From Bdellovibrionota bacterium (GTDB taxonomy: Bacteria; Bdellovibrionota; Bdellovibrionia; Bdellovibrionales; JAEYZS01), in the NCBI GenBank assembly GCA_963169515.1, contig CAUJEF010000079.1:1-32171 (forward strand): a stretch of 32,171 bases of DNA, in the 5' to 3' direction. Under the pieces are notes generated by a model. That model did not search any database and was not told the DNA's origin. It saw only the letters and a program-made list of their open reading frames with translations. This document shows positions 7,211 through 15,758 of this stretch, piece by piece. Each line of letters starts with the position of its first letter. Positions within the stretch are counted from its first letter, which is position 1. Position numbers and translations under genes: made by a program.

Positions 7211-8056
7211 ATGAAGAAACTAATTTGGATTGCTCCAATAATCATAATTTTAGGCCTGTGGGCTTCACACATGTTCACCAAAAAATCCGACGTTAGAACT
7301 AAGGCGGCGGTGAGCCAAGCCGATTCGAGTTCCTATTGGACCTGTCCGATGCATCCACAGGTTCACATGGATCACCCAGGCGAATGTCCCATTTGTCATA
7401 TGAATTTAGTACAAGTGAAAAAACAAATTCAAGAAGAACACAATGTAACAGTAACTGACGGAGCCACAGTGCAGGGGACATCACAACAGTTGGAACTTGC
7501 CGGTATTCAAAAAGCACAGGTAGAAAAAATGTCTTTGTTTGCAAAGATTCCGGTGGCGGGCAGATTTGTATCTTCCAATTTCGTGGCCTTTCAGGTTTAC
7601 GAAAGCGATCTCCGTTATGTTAAGCCGGGTGTCACGTTTAAGGGGGAAAGTAGCGCAATGTCGGATGAAGAAATCAGTGGCGTTGTAACTTCTGTTGATT
7701 CAATCATAGATCCCACAAGTCGCACCGTGCGTGCGATTGGCCAAGTCAAAAAAGGCCCACACGGGATCATTGCAGAAACGAGTTTCAGTGGTGTGATAGA
7801 ACTAGAGCTTAAAGATAAAATTGCTATTCCAGAAAGCTCTGTTCTTCATAGTGGCCAGGGCGATATAGTGTATTTATTTGGCAAAGACAATATGCTCACG
7901 GCAAAGGTTGTGAAACTTGGGGCAAAGGCCGAAGGGTTTTATGAGGTCATCAGTGGCTTACAGCTGGGCGATATTATTAGTTCAGGTCCTAACTTTTTAA
8001 TTGATTCAGAGGCAAAAATTCGCGGAGTTACAGGAAATGATAAACGCCATCATTGA
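7211..8056 (+). CDS. cusB: CusB-like periplasmic adaptor, short form lacking the helical hairpin
   Basis: This encodes 281 residues, against roughly 400 for CusB. An N-terminal membrane anchor (about 3-20) is followed by a heavy-metal-binding domain (about 43-70: YWTCPMHPQVHMDHPGECPI, then CHMNL), the same type as in the copA product here. The sequence then passes from the membrane-proximal strand AGIQKAQVEK to the beta-barrel region (VAFQVYESDLRYVKPG) with very little between. The biotinyl/lipoyl half-motifs and the coiled-coil hairpin that normally contact TolC seem to be missing. The C-terminal membrane-proximal domain is present (VISGLQLGDIISSGPNFLID). The reading frame is open, so this is a compact protein and not a frameshift. 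The cusA gene overlaps its end by 20 nt. Confidence 0.85.
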   Translation: MKKLIWIAPIIIILGLWASHMFTKKSDVRTKAAVSQADSSSYWTCPMHPQVHMDHPGECPICHMNLVQVKKQIQEEHNVTVTDGATVQGTSQQLELAGIQKAQVEKMSLFAKIPVAGRFVSSNFVAFQVYESDLRYVKPGVTFKGESSAMSDEEISGVVTSVDSIIDPTSRTVRAIGQVKKGPHGIIAETSFSGVIELELKDKIAIPESSVLHSGQGDIVYLFGKDNMLTAKVVKLGAKAEGFYEVISGLQLGDIISSGPNFLIDSEAKIRGVTGNDKRHH

Positions 8057-11000
8057 TTTTTCGGCAAGAAATCGCTTTTTGGTTCTGTCTGTTACGGCGG
8101 TTTTTGTATTACTGGGGTTTTATTCTTTAAAAAAAATTCCGCTGGACGCGATTCCTGATTTATCCGATACACAAGTCATTATCTATTCAAGATGGGATCG
8201 TTCGCCTGACATTATGGAAAACCAAGTAACCTATCCCATCGCTTCGTCAATGTTGGGTTCGGCGAAGGTTAAAGCCGTTCGCGGATTTTCAGATTATGGG
8301 TTTTCATATGTTTACGTTATTTTTGAAGATGGGGTTGATCTCTACTGGGCACGAAGCCGTGTTTTGGAAAGTTTGAATAGAATCACATCATCAATTCCCC
8401 AAGGGGTTAAAACTGAAATCGGACCTGATGCTACAAGCGTGGGTTGGGTGTATCAATATGCGCTTCGGGACGAATCGGGAAAGTTTAACCCTTCCGATCT
8501 GAGGTCTATGCAGGATTGGCTTATTCGTTTTCAGTTGCAGTCGGTTCAAGGCGTTGCCGAAGTCGCCCCCGTTGGTGGGTTTGTAAAACAATATCAAGTT
8601 AGAGTTGATCCAACGAAGTTAGCGCTTTTCCAAGTGACTATGGGTGAAGTCATGAATGCTGTTCGCAATTCAAATCAAGAAAGCGGCGGCAGGACCATCG
8701 AATTTTCTGGTGCGGAGGCTATGGTAAGAAGCCGAGGTCTGGTTGATAAAACAGAAGACATTGAAAATGCTGTTGTTGCCTATAATCCACGCAGTCGCGC
8801 TCCAATTATATTAAAGCAGGTGGCTACTGTTTCTGTAGGGCCTGAAATGAGACGCGGCATCACGGATTTCAACGGCCTCGGTGATACCGTTGGAGGTATC
8901 GTTGTCATGAGGCAGGGAGAAAATGTTCCTGTCGTTATCGAAAGAGTAAAAGAGAAACTTGCAGAGATTCAGAAATCTCTTCCAGAAGGTGTTAAAATTA
9001 TTTCGGTTTATGACCGCTCTGAAATTATTGATCGTGCAATGGAAACTCTAAGATCTGCCTTGGTCGAAGAGCTTATAATTGTAAGCCTCATTATTTTGCT
9101 TTTTTTATGGCATATTCCTTCGGCACTTGTGCCAATTGCCACCATACCTATTTCTGTTCTTATAGCGTTTATTCCGCTCTATTTAATGGGGCAGACATCG
9201 AATATCATGTCACTTTCTGGAATTGCCATTTCCATTGGGGTACTTGTTGACGGCGCGATCGTCGAAGTCGAAAATGCTTATCGAAAAATTCAACATTGGG
9301 ACGAGGGTGGACGGAAGGAAAGTTTTTTCGATGTTCGTCTTGAGGCACTGAAAGAGGTTGGCCCTTCGGTTTTCTTTTCACTGCTTGTGATCTCAGTTTC
9401 GTTTATTCCGATTTTCACATTAATAGATCAAGAAGGCCGCCTTTTTAAACCACTTGCTTTGTCAAAAAACCTCACTATGGCTATTGCGGCAATTCTCGCT
9501 GTCACCCTTGATCCTGCAATGCGTATGCTTTTTGCAAGAGCTGACAATTTTAAAACAAAGAATAATTGGTTAAATAAGATTGGTAACGCAACACTTGTTG
9601 GCACCTATTATTCTGAATTTAAACATCCGATCAGCAAGCGTCTTTTTAAAATTTATGAGCCCGTTATTAATTGGGTTTTGGAACACAAAAAGAAAACTTT
9701 AGGATTTGCCTTGGCCTGCATGCTTTCGGTTATTCCTGGGTTTATGTTGTTGGGGTCAGAATTTATGCCGACTCTGCATGAAGGAAGTCTTCTTTATATG
9801 CCAACAGCGCTCCCCGGGATTTCTGTTAGCGAGGCACAAAAATTACTTACCAAGCAGGATGAAATCATAAAATCGTTTCCTGAAGTAGAGTCCGTTTTCG
9901 GAAAGGCGGGGCGCGCAGACACGTCGACAGACACGGCGCCACTAAGTATGTTTGAAACGACTATTGTTTTGAAACCAAAAGCCGAGTGGCGTAAACATAT
10001 TCGCAGCGAAGAACAACTTATCGATGAGATGAATGAAAAATTGAGCTTTATTGGGATGCCCAATATATGGACCATGCCGATTAAAAACCGTATCGATATG
10101 CTTTCAACAGGTATTCGCAGCCCCATCGGTATAAAAATTTTTGGTCCCGACCTTAAGACAATACAATCCATCGGTGAAAATATAGAAAAAGAACTTAAAG
10201 CACTGCCGGCCACGCGAACAGTCGTAGCTGAGCGTATCGCGAGCGGTTATTTTTTGGATATCGATTTTGATCGTGAAAAACTAAAGGTGTACGGGCTTTC
10301 TTTGAAAGAGGCTCAAGATCAAGCCATGATTGCGATTGGTGGAGAAAATGTTTCGCAAATTTTGGCGGGGCGTGAACGTTATCCGATTCAAGTGCGTTTG
10401 GCTCCTGCTTTTAGGCAAGATTCGAAAAATATAAAAAGAATTTTGATAACAAGTCCTACGGGAGCTCAAATCCCTTTGTCTGAAATAGCAAAGGTTCGCT
10501 ACAAAGACGGACCTTCCATGATTCGTAATGAAAATGCCTCTCTTGTTGGCTATGTCTATGTCGATATTGATATGAATCAAACCGATATTGGCACTTATGT
10601 TAAAAGTGCCCAAAATCTGTTAAGTAAAAACATTCAAATTCCCAAAGGTTACCTTATCAATTGGAGCGGGCAGTTTGAAAATATGGAACGTGTGAAAGAA
10701 CGATTAAAAACCGTTATACCAATTACGCTTATTCTTATTATTTTTCTTCTTTATTTCAATACAAAGTCTTGGGTAAAAACGGGTATCGTGCTGTTAGCGG
10801 TTCCATTTTCATTGATTGGTGCCGTCTGGCTTCTTGTGTTTTTGGGATATAATCTTTCGATAGCGGCTTGGGTGGGCATGATAGCGCTTTTGGGCCTGGA
10901 TGCCGAGACCGGTGTTTTTATGTTGATGTATCTTGATTTGGCTTTTAACGATCGCGTTAAAAAAGGACAAATGAATTCCAGCTTGGATTTAAAAGCTGCA

Positions 11001-11216
11001 GTAATAGAAGGCGCTGTCCATAGGATACGGCCTAAACTTATGACAGTGGCGGCGTTGTTCATGGGTTTAATTCCGATTATGTGGTCTATTGGCACCGGAT
11101 CAGACGTAATGAAACGAATCGCAGCCCCAATGATGGGCGGATTGTTTACGTCATTTGCCTTGGAACTTTTGATTTATCCTGTTGTTTATTATGCATGGAA
11201 AGAGCGCACCCTATGA
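8037..11216 (+). CDS. cusA: Heavy-metal RND efflux pump, CusA/CzcA family
   Basis: This encodes 1059 residues from the ATG at 8037, which has AGGA nearby; a longer frame from 8001 lies fully inside the adaptor gene. The first helix (RFLVLSVTAVFVLLGFYSLK) is followed by a typical RND periplasmic loop (PLDAIPDLSDTQVIIYSRW). Charged residues lie in the central helix segment GVLVDGAIVEVENAYRK, where proton relay occurs in this family. The second half repeats the plan, with NIWTMPIKNRIDMLSTGIRS, a Met-containing segment near the porter-domain metal route in CusA. The length is normal. It probably exports Cu(I)/Ag(I), given copA and nirK on either side; a divalent-metal Czc role is less likely. Confidence 0.95.
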   Translation: MINAIIDFSARNRFLVLSVTAVFVLLGFYSLKKIPLDAIPDLSDTQVIIYSRWDRSPDIMENQVTYPIASSMLGSAKVKAVRGFSDYGFSYVYVIFEDGVDLYWARSRVLESLNRITSSIPQGVKTEIGPDATSVGWVYQYALRDESGKFNPSDLRSMQDWLIRFQLQSVQGVAEVAPVGGFVKQYQVRVDPTKLALFQVTMGEVMNAVRNSNQESGGRTIEFSGAEAMVRSRGLVDKTEDIENAVVAYNPRSRAPIILKQVATVSVGPEMRRGITDFNGLGDTVGGIVVMRQGENVPVVIERVKEKLAEIQKSLPEGVKIISVYDRSEIIDRAMETLRSALVEELIIVSLIILLFLWHIPSALVPIATIPISVLIAFIPLYLMGQTSNIMSLSGIAISIGVLVDGAIVEVENAYRKIQHWDEGGRKESFFDVRLEALKEVGPSVFFSLLVISVSFIPIFTLIDQEGRLFKPLALSKNLTMAIAAILAVTLDPAMRMLFARADNFKTKNNWLNKIGNATLVGTYYSEFKHPISKRLFKIYEPVINWVLEHKKKTLGFALACMLSVIPGFMLLGSEFMPTLHEGSLLYMPTALPGISVSEAQKLLTKQDEIIKSFPEVESVFGKAGRADTSTDTAPLSMFETTIVLKPKAEWRKHIRSEEQLIDEMNEKLSFIGMPNIWTMPIKNRIDMLSTGIRSPIGIKIFGPDLKTIQSIGENIEKELKALPATRTVVAERIASGYFLDIDFDREKLKVYGLSLKEAQDQAMIAIGGENVSQILAGRERYPIQVRLAPAFRQDSKNIKRILITSPTGAQIPLSEIAKVRYKDGPSMIRNENASLVGYVYVDIDMNQTDIGTYVKSAQNLLSKNIQIPKGYLINWSGQFENMERVKERLKTVIPITLILIIFLLYFNTKSWVKTGIVLLAVPFSLIGAVWLLVFLGYNLSIAAWVGMIALLGLDAETGVFMLMYLDLAFNDRVKKGQMNSSLDLKAAVIEGAVHRIRPKLMTVAALFMGLIPIMWSIGTGSDVMKRIAAPMMGGLFTSFALELLIYPVVYYAWKERTL

Positions 11217-11271
11217 CCCATAGCCACATCACGCAATCAGGGACTCGTTTACAATAAAAGTGTGGACATTT

Positions 11272-11287
11272 TGTTATCAATTTGACA
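11272..11287 (+). promoter_or_regulatory. Crp/Fnr-type binding site upstream of nirK
   Basis: TGTTA, six bases, TGACA fits the general Crp/Fnr-family form TGTNA-N6-TNACA, and the palindrome extends outward (TTTTGT at 11269-11274, ACAAAA at 11285-11290). Nitrite reductase genes are commonly controlled by members of this family (FNR, DNR, NnrR). Its centre lies about 45 bp before the start expected from the TATAAT at 11313, near the usual activator position. Confidence 0.5.
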
Positions 11288-11289
11288 AA

Positions 11290-11318
11290 ACGGTCCCGCC
11301 ACGGTCCTAGACTATAAT
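11290..11318 (+). promoter_or_regulatory. nirK promoter -10 with direct repeat in place of a -35
   Basis: A perfect TATAAT lies at 11313-11318, but there is no good -35 at 17 bp. The region instead holds a direct repeat, ACGGTCC at 11290-11296 and 11301-11307, 11 bp apart and so on the same helix face. A good -10 with a poor -35 suggests a promoter that needs an activator, in line with the palindrome just upstream. Confidence 0.5.
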
Positions 11319-11337
11319 AATATTGGAAAGGCATCTT

Positions 11338-12756
11338 ATGAGATTACATCTAGCAACTCTACTACTGATTCCAGTTCTTTTTGGATGTTGGAAAAAAAAC
11401 GGGGCGAAGCTTGAAGACCCCGAAAAGCTGGCAAAAGTAACGGCTCAACTGACCTATGCCCCTGAGGTTCCAGCACCGCTGAATCGTGGCCCATCAAGGG
11501 TCACAGTAAATCTGGAAACTAAAGAGGTGATAAAGCGTTTGGCCGATGGGGTCGACTATACATTTTGGACATTTGGCGGGAGTGTGCCGGGACCATTTAT
11601 TCGGATTCGTGTGGGCGATTATGTTGACTTCACGTTAAGCAATCATCCGAATAGTAAAATGCCTCACAATATCGATCTCCACGCTGTGACCGGGCAAGGC
11701 GGCGGAGCTGAAGGCTCGTTCACTGCTCCCGGACATAGCTCGACATTTTCGTTTCGTGCTTTGAATTCGGGCTTGTACATTTATCATTGTGCAACTGCGC
11801 CCGTGGGTATGCATATCGCTAACGGTATGTATGGGTTGATTCTGGTTGAGCCAGAAGAAGGCTTGCCCAAAGTAGATCGTGAATTTTATGTCGTACAAAG
11901 CGAATTTTATACCAAAGGGAAATATGGCGAGCGTGGTTTGCAACCGTTCGACATGGAAAAGGCAATTGCTGAAAATCCAGATTACGTCGTATTTAACGGT
12001 TCCGTCGGAGCTGTTGCAAACGGTAATTCTATGGAAGCAAAAGTCGGCGAAAAGGTCCGCATATTCGTTGGAAATGGAGGGCCGAATTTAGTGTCTTCAT
12101 TTCACGTAATTGGTGAAATTTTTGACCATGTATATGGCGAGGGTGGGGCCGTTGTTTCGCAGAAAAATGTTCAAACAACATTGGTGCCTGCGGGTGGTTC
12201 AGCCATTGTCGATTTTGTTGTTGATAACCCATCGACACTGATTTTAGTCGATCACTCAATATTCCGTGCCTTCAACAAAGGCGCACTTGGTATGTTAAAG
12301 GTTCCGGGCGAGGTTAACAAGATGATCTATACTGGAAAAACGGTAGATTCTGTTTACTTAGCAGAGGGTGGTGCAATCCAAACCATGCCGGATGAAAAAG
12401 CGGCTCCAGCGTTTGCAGCAAAAGATTTTTCTGAACGCTTGAAAGCGGGAGAAGCTGCATACAAAGCAAACTGTGCAGCTTGCCATCAACCTAATGGTGA
12501 AGGTATTGCGAGCGTATTTCCCCCACTTGCAAAATCAGACTTCTTAATGGCAAATAAGAACCGCACGATTGATATCGTGATTAAAGGACTTGAGGGCGAA
12601 ATCACGGTTAATGGTCAAAAGTATAATAGTGTAATGCCTTCGTTGGGGCTATCGGACGAGACAATCGCTAACGCACTCACTTATGTACGCAACAGTTGGG
12701 GAAACAAGGGAGACGAAGTCACGCCTGAGCAGGTTAAGGCGCGCAGAGGTAAATAA
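11338..12756 (+). CDS. nirK: Copper nitrite reductase with fused C-terminal cytochrome c, lipoprotein
   Basis: This encodes 472 residues from the ATG at 11338 (GGAAAGG upstream), preferred over a TTG at 11323. The signal peptide ends in a lipobox (LFGC, C17), so the enzyme is lipid-anchored and periplasmic. Two cupredoxin domains follow. Type 1 copper ligands are H110, C151, H159 and M164. Type 2 ligands are H115, H150 and H306. The catalytic pair is D113 and H256. The pattern matches two-domain NirK, which reduces nitrite to nitric oxide. Residues from about 365 form a c-type cytochrome (CAACH at 379-383, late MPSLG as probable axial Met), giving a built-in electron donor. It leads a tight operon with nirV and sco. 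Confidence 0.95.
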   Translation: MRLHLATLLLIPVLFGCWKKNGAKLEDPEKLAKVTAQLTYAPEVPAPLNRGPSRVTVNLETKEVIKRLADGVDYTFWTFGGSVPGPFIRIRVGDYVDFTLSNHPNSKMPHNIDLHAVTGQGGGAEGSFTAPGHSSTFSFRALNSGLYIYHCATAPVGMHIANGMYGLILVEPEEGLPKVDREFYVVQSEFYTKGKYGERGLQPFDMEKAIAENPDYVVFNGSVGAVANGNSMEAKVGEKVRIFVGNGGPNLVSSFHVIGEIFDHVYGEGGAVVSQKNVQTTLVPAGGSAIVDFVVDNPSTLILVDHSIFRAFNKGALGMLKVPGEVNKMIYTGKTVDSVYLAEGGAIQTMPDEKAAPAFAAKDFSERLKAGEAAYKANCAACHQPNGEGIASVFPPLAKSDFLMANKNRTIDIVIKGLEGEITVNGQKYNSVMPSLGLSDETIANALTYVRNSWGNKGDEVTPEQVKARRGK

Positions 12757-13505
12757 TGTTTTTTTGGGGGACGTTGCTCCTCATTCTAAACTCGGCACTG
12801 GCTCAATCGCCATCTGAAGTTTTGATTAAGAAAGGAACATACGTTCCTTTCTTTCGAGATTTAAATGAAAGTGATCAAGAGCTAGGACCGCTGGTTGTCG
12901 ATAAATATCCTGTTACCAACAAAGATTTCTTGGCATTTGTGAAAAAAAATCCGTCATGGAAAAAATCGCAAGTCAAAGCGTTATTTGCAAATAATAGATA
13001 TTTGGAACACTGGAAAGACGATTTGTCAGTTTCAGCAGATATACGTGATTTGCCGATAACAAATGTTTCTTGGTTTGCTGCGCGCGCCTACTGTCGCAGT
13101 AAGGGAAAGAGACTTTTAAAAACGAGTGAATGGGAATACGTTTCCGATGCTCAAAATAAGCAAAATCTTGATTTGATTCTAAACTGGTATGGCAAAACGG
13201 GGACAAAGTTAAAACCTGTCAGTGAGGCCGTTGAGAACATTTACGGTATCGTAGGAATGCATGGGTTGATTTGGGAATGGGTTGATGACTTTGGATCTGC
13301 GATTCTGTCGAATGATTCGCGTAAATCCAATGAATCAAGTAAATCGTTATACTGCGGTAGCGGTTCTCTAAAGGCAAAGGACCCTAGTCAGTACGCAACA
13401 TTTATGCGCTTTGCCCACAGGAGCAGTCTGCGCGCAGATTCCGTTGGAAGAACCCTGGGGTTTAGATGTGCTAAAGATCTTATCACAGATAAGGGAGATT
13501 TATGA
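12756..13505 (+). CDS. nirV: NirV-like protein, formylglycine-generating-enzyme (SUMF1) fold
   Basis: This encodes 249 residues. Its ATG overlaps the nirK stop by 1 nt (TAATG). Residues 1-16 are a signal peptide ending in ALA. The rest has hallmarks of the FGE-sulfatase fold: VDKYPVTNKDFLAFV, LPITNVSWFAARAYCRSKGK, LLKTSEWEYV, GMHGLIWEWVDDF and GRTLGFRCA. Family members beside nirK are called NirV; their exact role in nitrite reductase maturation or activity is not established. The cysteines needed for formylglycine formation are not obviously present as a pair (C108 and two near the C-terminus), so a structural or assembly role is more likely than sulfatase activation. Confidence 0.85.
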   Translation: MFFWGTLLLILNSALAQSPSEVLIKKGTYVPFFRDLNESDQELGPLVVDKYPVTNKDFLAFVKKNPSWKKSQVKALFANNRYLEHWKDDLSVSADIRDLPITNVSWFAARAYCRSKGKRLLKTSEWEYVSDAQNKQNLDLILNWYGKTGTKLKPVSEAVENIYGIVGMHGLIWEWVDDFGSAILSNDSRKSNESSKSLYCGSGSLKAKDPSQYATFMRFAHRSSLRADSVGRTLGFRCAKDLITDKGDL

Positions 13506-14092
13506 GAACACTGATAATTAGTTTTAGTTTTTTCTGGTTAGCAGGGATATCAATTGCGAGCGAAAGCTGCCATGAGGATACGAAATCGACAAAGCAAGCG
13601 CTTCCAGGGGATTCGCTTTATAACCTTTCATCGGAATGGATGAATCAAAAGGGGCAAACTGTAAATATCGCAAGTTTGCAAGGCCAATATCGTTTTATCG
13701 TTATGGCATACACGAAATGTCAAACGGCTTGCCCTCTTATGGTAAAAACCATTCAGCAGGTGCGATCTAATTTGCCAAAAAATAAAAACAAGCAGCTAAG
13801 GGTTGACGTTTTTTCATTCGAATCCGAAGCTGAAAATAAAGAATCCTTGGCCGGGTTTGTGCAAAAATATAAATTGGACGACACATGGTCTGTGTATAAA
13901 GCCGATGCTGGCAGCGTCGCAGAGCTTGCGGCAGCCCTTGGGGTTCAGTACAAGAGGATGTCATCTGGTGAATATATTCACTCAAATTTACTGTTCGTAT
14001 TAAACGATAAAGGCCAAATTATCGCTAAGCACGAGGGCCTTTCCAAACCGGGCAAGGATTTTCTCGCCCAGGTCAGCAAAGCTATACCCTGA
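13502..14092 (+). CDS. SCO1/SenC-family copper chaperone
   Basis: This encodes 196 residues with a signal peptide (about 1-20). Its ATG overlaps the nirV stop (ATGA). The thioredoxin-like SCO core has the copper-binding CxxxC (C73 and C77 in TKCQTACPL) and the distal histidine H160 (GEYIHSNLLFVLNDKG), the three ligands known for Sco proteins. SCO proteins deliver copper or reduce cysteines for CuA sites in cytochrome oxidase or N2O reductase. Here the operon position suggests loading of the NirK copper sites. An early Cys-His pair (C23-H24) just after the signal peptide might add a metal contact. The gene ends 41 bp from the convergent lipoprotein gene. Confidence 0.92.
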   Translation: MRTLIISFSFFWLAGISIASESCHEDTKSTKQALPGDSLYNLSSEWMNQKGQTVNIASLQGQYRFIVMAYTKCQTACPLMVKTIQQVRSNLPKNKNKQLRVDVFSFESEAENKESLAGFVQKYKLDDTWSVYKADAGSVAELAAALGVQYKRMSSGEYIHSNLLFVLNDKGQIIAKHEGLSKPGKDFLAQVSKAIP

Positions 14093-14104
14093 GAAAGCCA
14101 CCCT

Positions 14105-14138
14105 TTGCGCATTGCACATCAAAAAGGTACGGCCTACC
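14105..14138 (+). repeat. 34-bp direct repeat, copy 1
   Basis: This is identical over 34 bp to 15676-15709 in the same orientation. The core is AAAAAGGTACGGCCTACC, whose end has GGTA/TACC inverted arms around CGGCC. The pair brackets the lipoprotein gene at 14134-15534. This copy supplies that gene's TAG stop codon (14134-14136). Confidence 0.95.
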
Positions 14139-15534
14139 TAGGACATGGAATAAACGCTTTCGAGAATATGACTTGGTCAAATCGATGGGAATATGCCGAA
14201 TTTGTTTGGCCGTTTTGGTAAATCGCCAAAAGCAAAGTGTTCCATCCGTTTCGTGCAACAGCCCCAGAGGTGTTTCCTGATCCATCAAAGTAAGCAGGAT
14301 AAATAACATCCCAAATTTTGACATATTTTGTATCACCTTCGTGTGCTGCCCAGACTTCAAATCTTGTGTCGGCAACGCCATTGTGGCCTGGGGTGACGTG
14401 ATAGAGAAGCGTGTCCCAGCCAAAGGAATAGGACCAACATCCGCCAACATTATTGTTGCTTGGGTCGCAAACTCCGGGGAGCTCAGATCCAAGTTGAATT
14501 CCTGGTTCGTTTGAATTTACAGCGACGTCTGCAAGGGGAGCATAGTTGTAGCCTTGGTAAACAGAGTGAAAGTTTGGAACACCCACACCGCCGGGACGTT
14601 GAAAAAAGGCGGAGTAGGTCACAAGCTCCTGGGCCGTGTAAGAATTATTTGTTGTTGAAAGCCATACAAGTTTGCCGACCTGTGTGTTTCCGACGGTTGT
14701 TCTAACTGGATCAGCTTTTACTCGAACTTGTAAATAAAAATCTGTTCCATCAAAAAAGGAGTTTTGGTAATCAGCGTGGCCATACCAACCGGGCTTAGCA
14801 GTTGATCCCCAGTTATAGAGTTGTCCACCGCCATCTGTTGCAACAAAGTTTTGTGGAGTGAGAGTGCCACTCGCGCCTGGGTCATCGACGCCACGTCCAT
14901 TACCAGCACCAACAATTGGACTGAATGGGCGGTTCCAGTAGGTTCCATCTCCTGATGATCCGGCGGGACGATCAATTTGAAGAAAGCCCCCACCATCTGC
15001 GCCACCAGAAGAAACCCAGTGGGTGTTGGCCGCGTAGGCGCTACCAATGGCTCTTGGGTCGTTTCCGCCTCTGTATCCGCCGGTCCAGCGGAATGCGTTC
15101 ACTTCGGCTGCTGAATCGAAATTGTGGTACCAAACTACGCTGGGGCCACTAACTCGCTCGTTCCAATCGCCCGTTGAACCAGGAGGTGGTGTTGGCACAG
15201 GAGTTGGTGTTGGTGGCCGTGGAGTTGCTGTCGGAGGCACAGGGGTCGGTGTTGGTGGTCGTGGGGTTGCTGTCGGAGGCACAGGGGTTGGTGTTGGTGG
15301 TCGTGGTGTTGCTGTCGGGGGCACAGGAGTTGGTGTTGGTGGTCGTGGAGTTGCTGTCGGAGGTACAGGGGTCGGTGTGGCAGTGGGAACAACTGTTGGT
15401 GCGGGGGAAGTGCCAGTTGAAGATTGTTGATTAAATCCCTTAATGGATTTGAACCCTTCGCCACAGTTATTGAACAATGCTGTGAGCGATATTATCGTAA
15501 CTACGGTTCCCCATTTTTGTATGACTTGTTTCAT
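14134..15534 (-). CDS. Surface lipoprotein 1: LFNNCG anchor, Pro/Thr repeats, jelly-roll-like domain
   Basis: This encodes 466 residues, with GGGGG shortly upstream of the ATG. The signal segment ends in [18 protein letters not shown]24 is the likely lipidated cysteine although Asn at -1 is not a classic lipobox. A linker of about 80 residues contains four exact-length 14-residue repeats of the form [14 protein letters not shown]. The C-terminal 340 residues ([57 protein letters not shown]) look like a beta-sandwich of the lectin/polysaccharide-lyase kind and resemble the second lipoprotein at 18354. A carbohydrate target on a surface is plausible but unproven. The last residues and the stop come from the 34-bp repeat, so the original 3' end may be lost. 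It is on the opposite strand to its three paralogues. Confidence 0.8.
   Translation of the reverse strand: MKQVIQKWGTVVTIISLTALFNNCGEGFKSIKGFNQQSSTGTSPAPTVVPTATPTPVPPTATPRPPTPTPVPPTATPRPPTPTPVPPTATPRPPTPTPVPPTATPRPPTPTPVPTPPPGSTGDWNERVSGPSVVWYHNFDSAAEVNAFRWTGGYRGGNDPRAIGSAYAANTHWVSSGGADGGGFLQIDRPAGSSGDGTYWNRPFSPIVGAGNGRGVDDPGASGTLTPQNFVATDGGGQLYNWGSTAKPGWYGHADYQNSFFDGTDFYLQVRVKADPVRTTVGNTQVGKLVWLSTTNNSYTAQELVTYSAFFQRPGGVGVPNFHSVYQGYNYAPLADVAVNSNEPGIQLGSELPGVCDPSNNNVGGCWSYSFGWDTLLYHVTPGHNGVADTRFEVWAAHEGDTKYVKIWDVIYPAYFDGSGNTSGAVARNGWNTLLLAIYQNGQTNSAYSHRFDQVIFSKAFIPCPR
15203..15370 (-). repeat. Four tandem 42-bp coding repeats (Pro/Thr linker)
   Basis: Four head-to-tail units of exactly 42 bp lie at 15203, 15245, 15287 and 15329, differing only at scattered bases. 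Each encodes the 14-residue unit [14 protein letters not shown] of lipoprotein 1. The near-identity points to recent expansion by slippage or unequal crossing-over, so repeat number may vary between strains. Confidence 0.9.
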
Positions 15535-15675
15535 TTGTCCCCCTTAAGCCTGTCCCATCTACAAATATATTCACAATTTGTGCCTGAAAACACACCTAAA
15601 ATTACTGGGCTTTCTCAGATTGATACGCTTATGCTTTTGATACTGTTTATATGATCAACAGAGGGGCCATACTTG

Positions 15676-15709
15676 TTGCGCATTGCACATCAAAAAGGTA
15701 CGGCCTACC
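15676..15709 (+). repeat. 34-bp direct repeat, copy 2
   Basis: This is a perfect copy of 14105-14138. It lies 141 bp upstream of the lipoprotein 1 start codon and 49 bp before the ATG at 15759. Bases outside the 34 bp differ between the copies, giving sharp edges. Confidence 0.95.
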
Positions 15710-15758
15710 CTCTAGGGGGCGCACTGCCTCGGCATATTGCTTGCTTTGTACTTGGGGT

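Noticed and set aside
11282-11318. TTGACA and TATAAT as a standard nirK promoter
   Set aside because: The spacing is 25 bp, far from 17. The TTGACA is better explained as part of the Crp/Fnr-type palindrome.
15203-15370. Possible CRISPR array
   Set aside because: The units are contiguous 42-bp tandem repeats with no unique spacers, and they encode a protein linker in frame.
15047-15430. Long rightward frames opposite the Pro/Thr repeats (Gly/Val-rich)
   Set aside because: They are antisense to the repeated linker of lipoprotein 1, and their low-complexity sequence mirrors it. There is no ribosome binding site or independent family signal.
15651-15758. N-terminal extension of the secreted protein at 15759
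   Set aside because: It would read through the 34-bp repeat and hide the signal peptide. The ATG at 15759 gives a proper exported protein.
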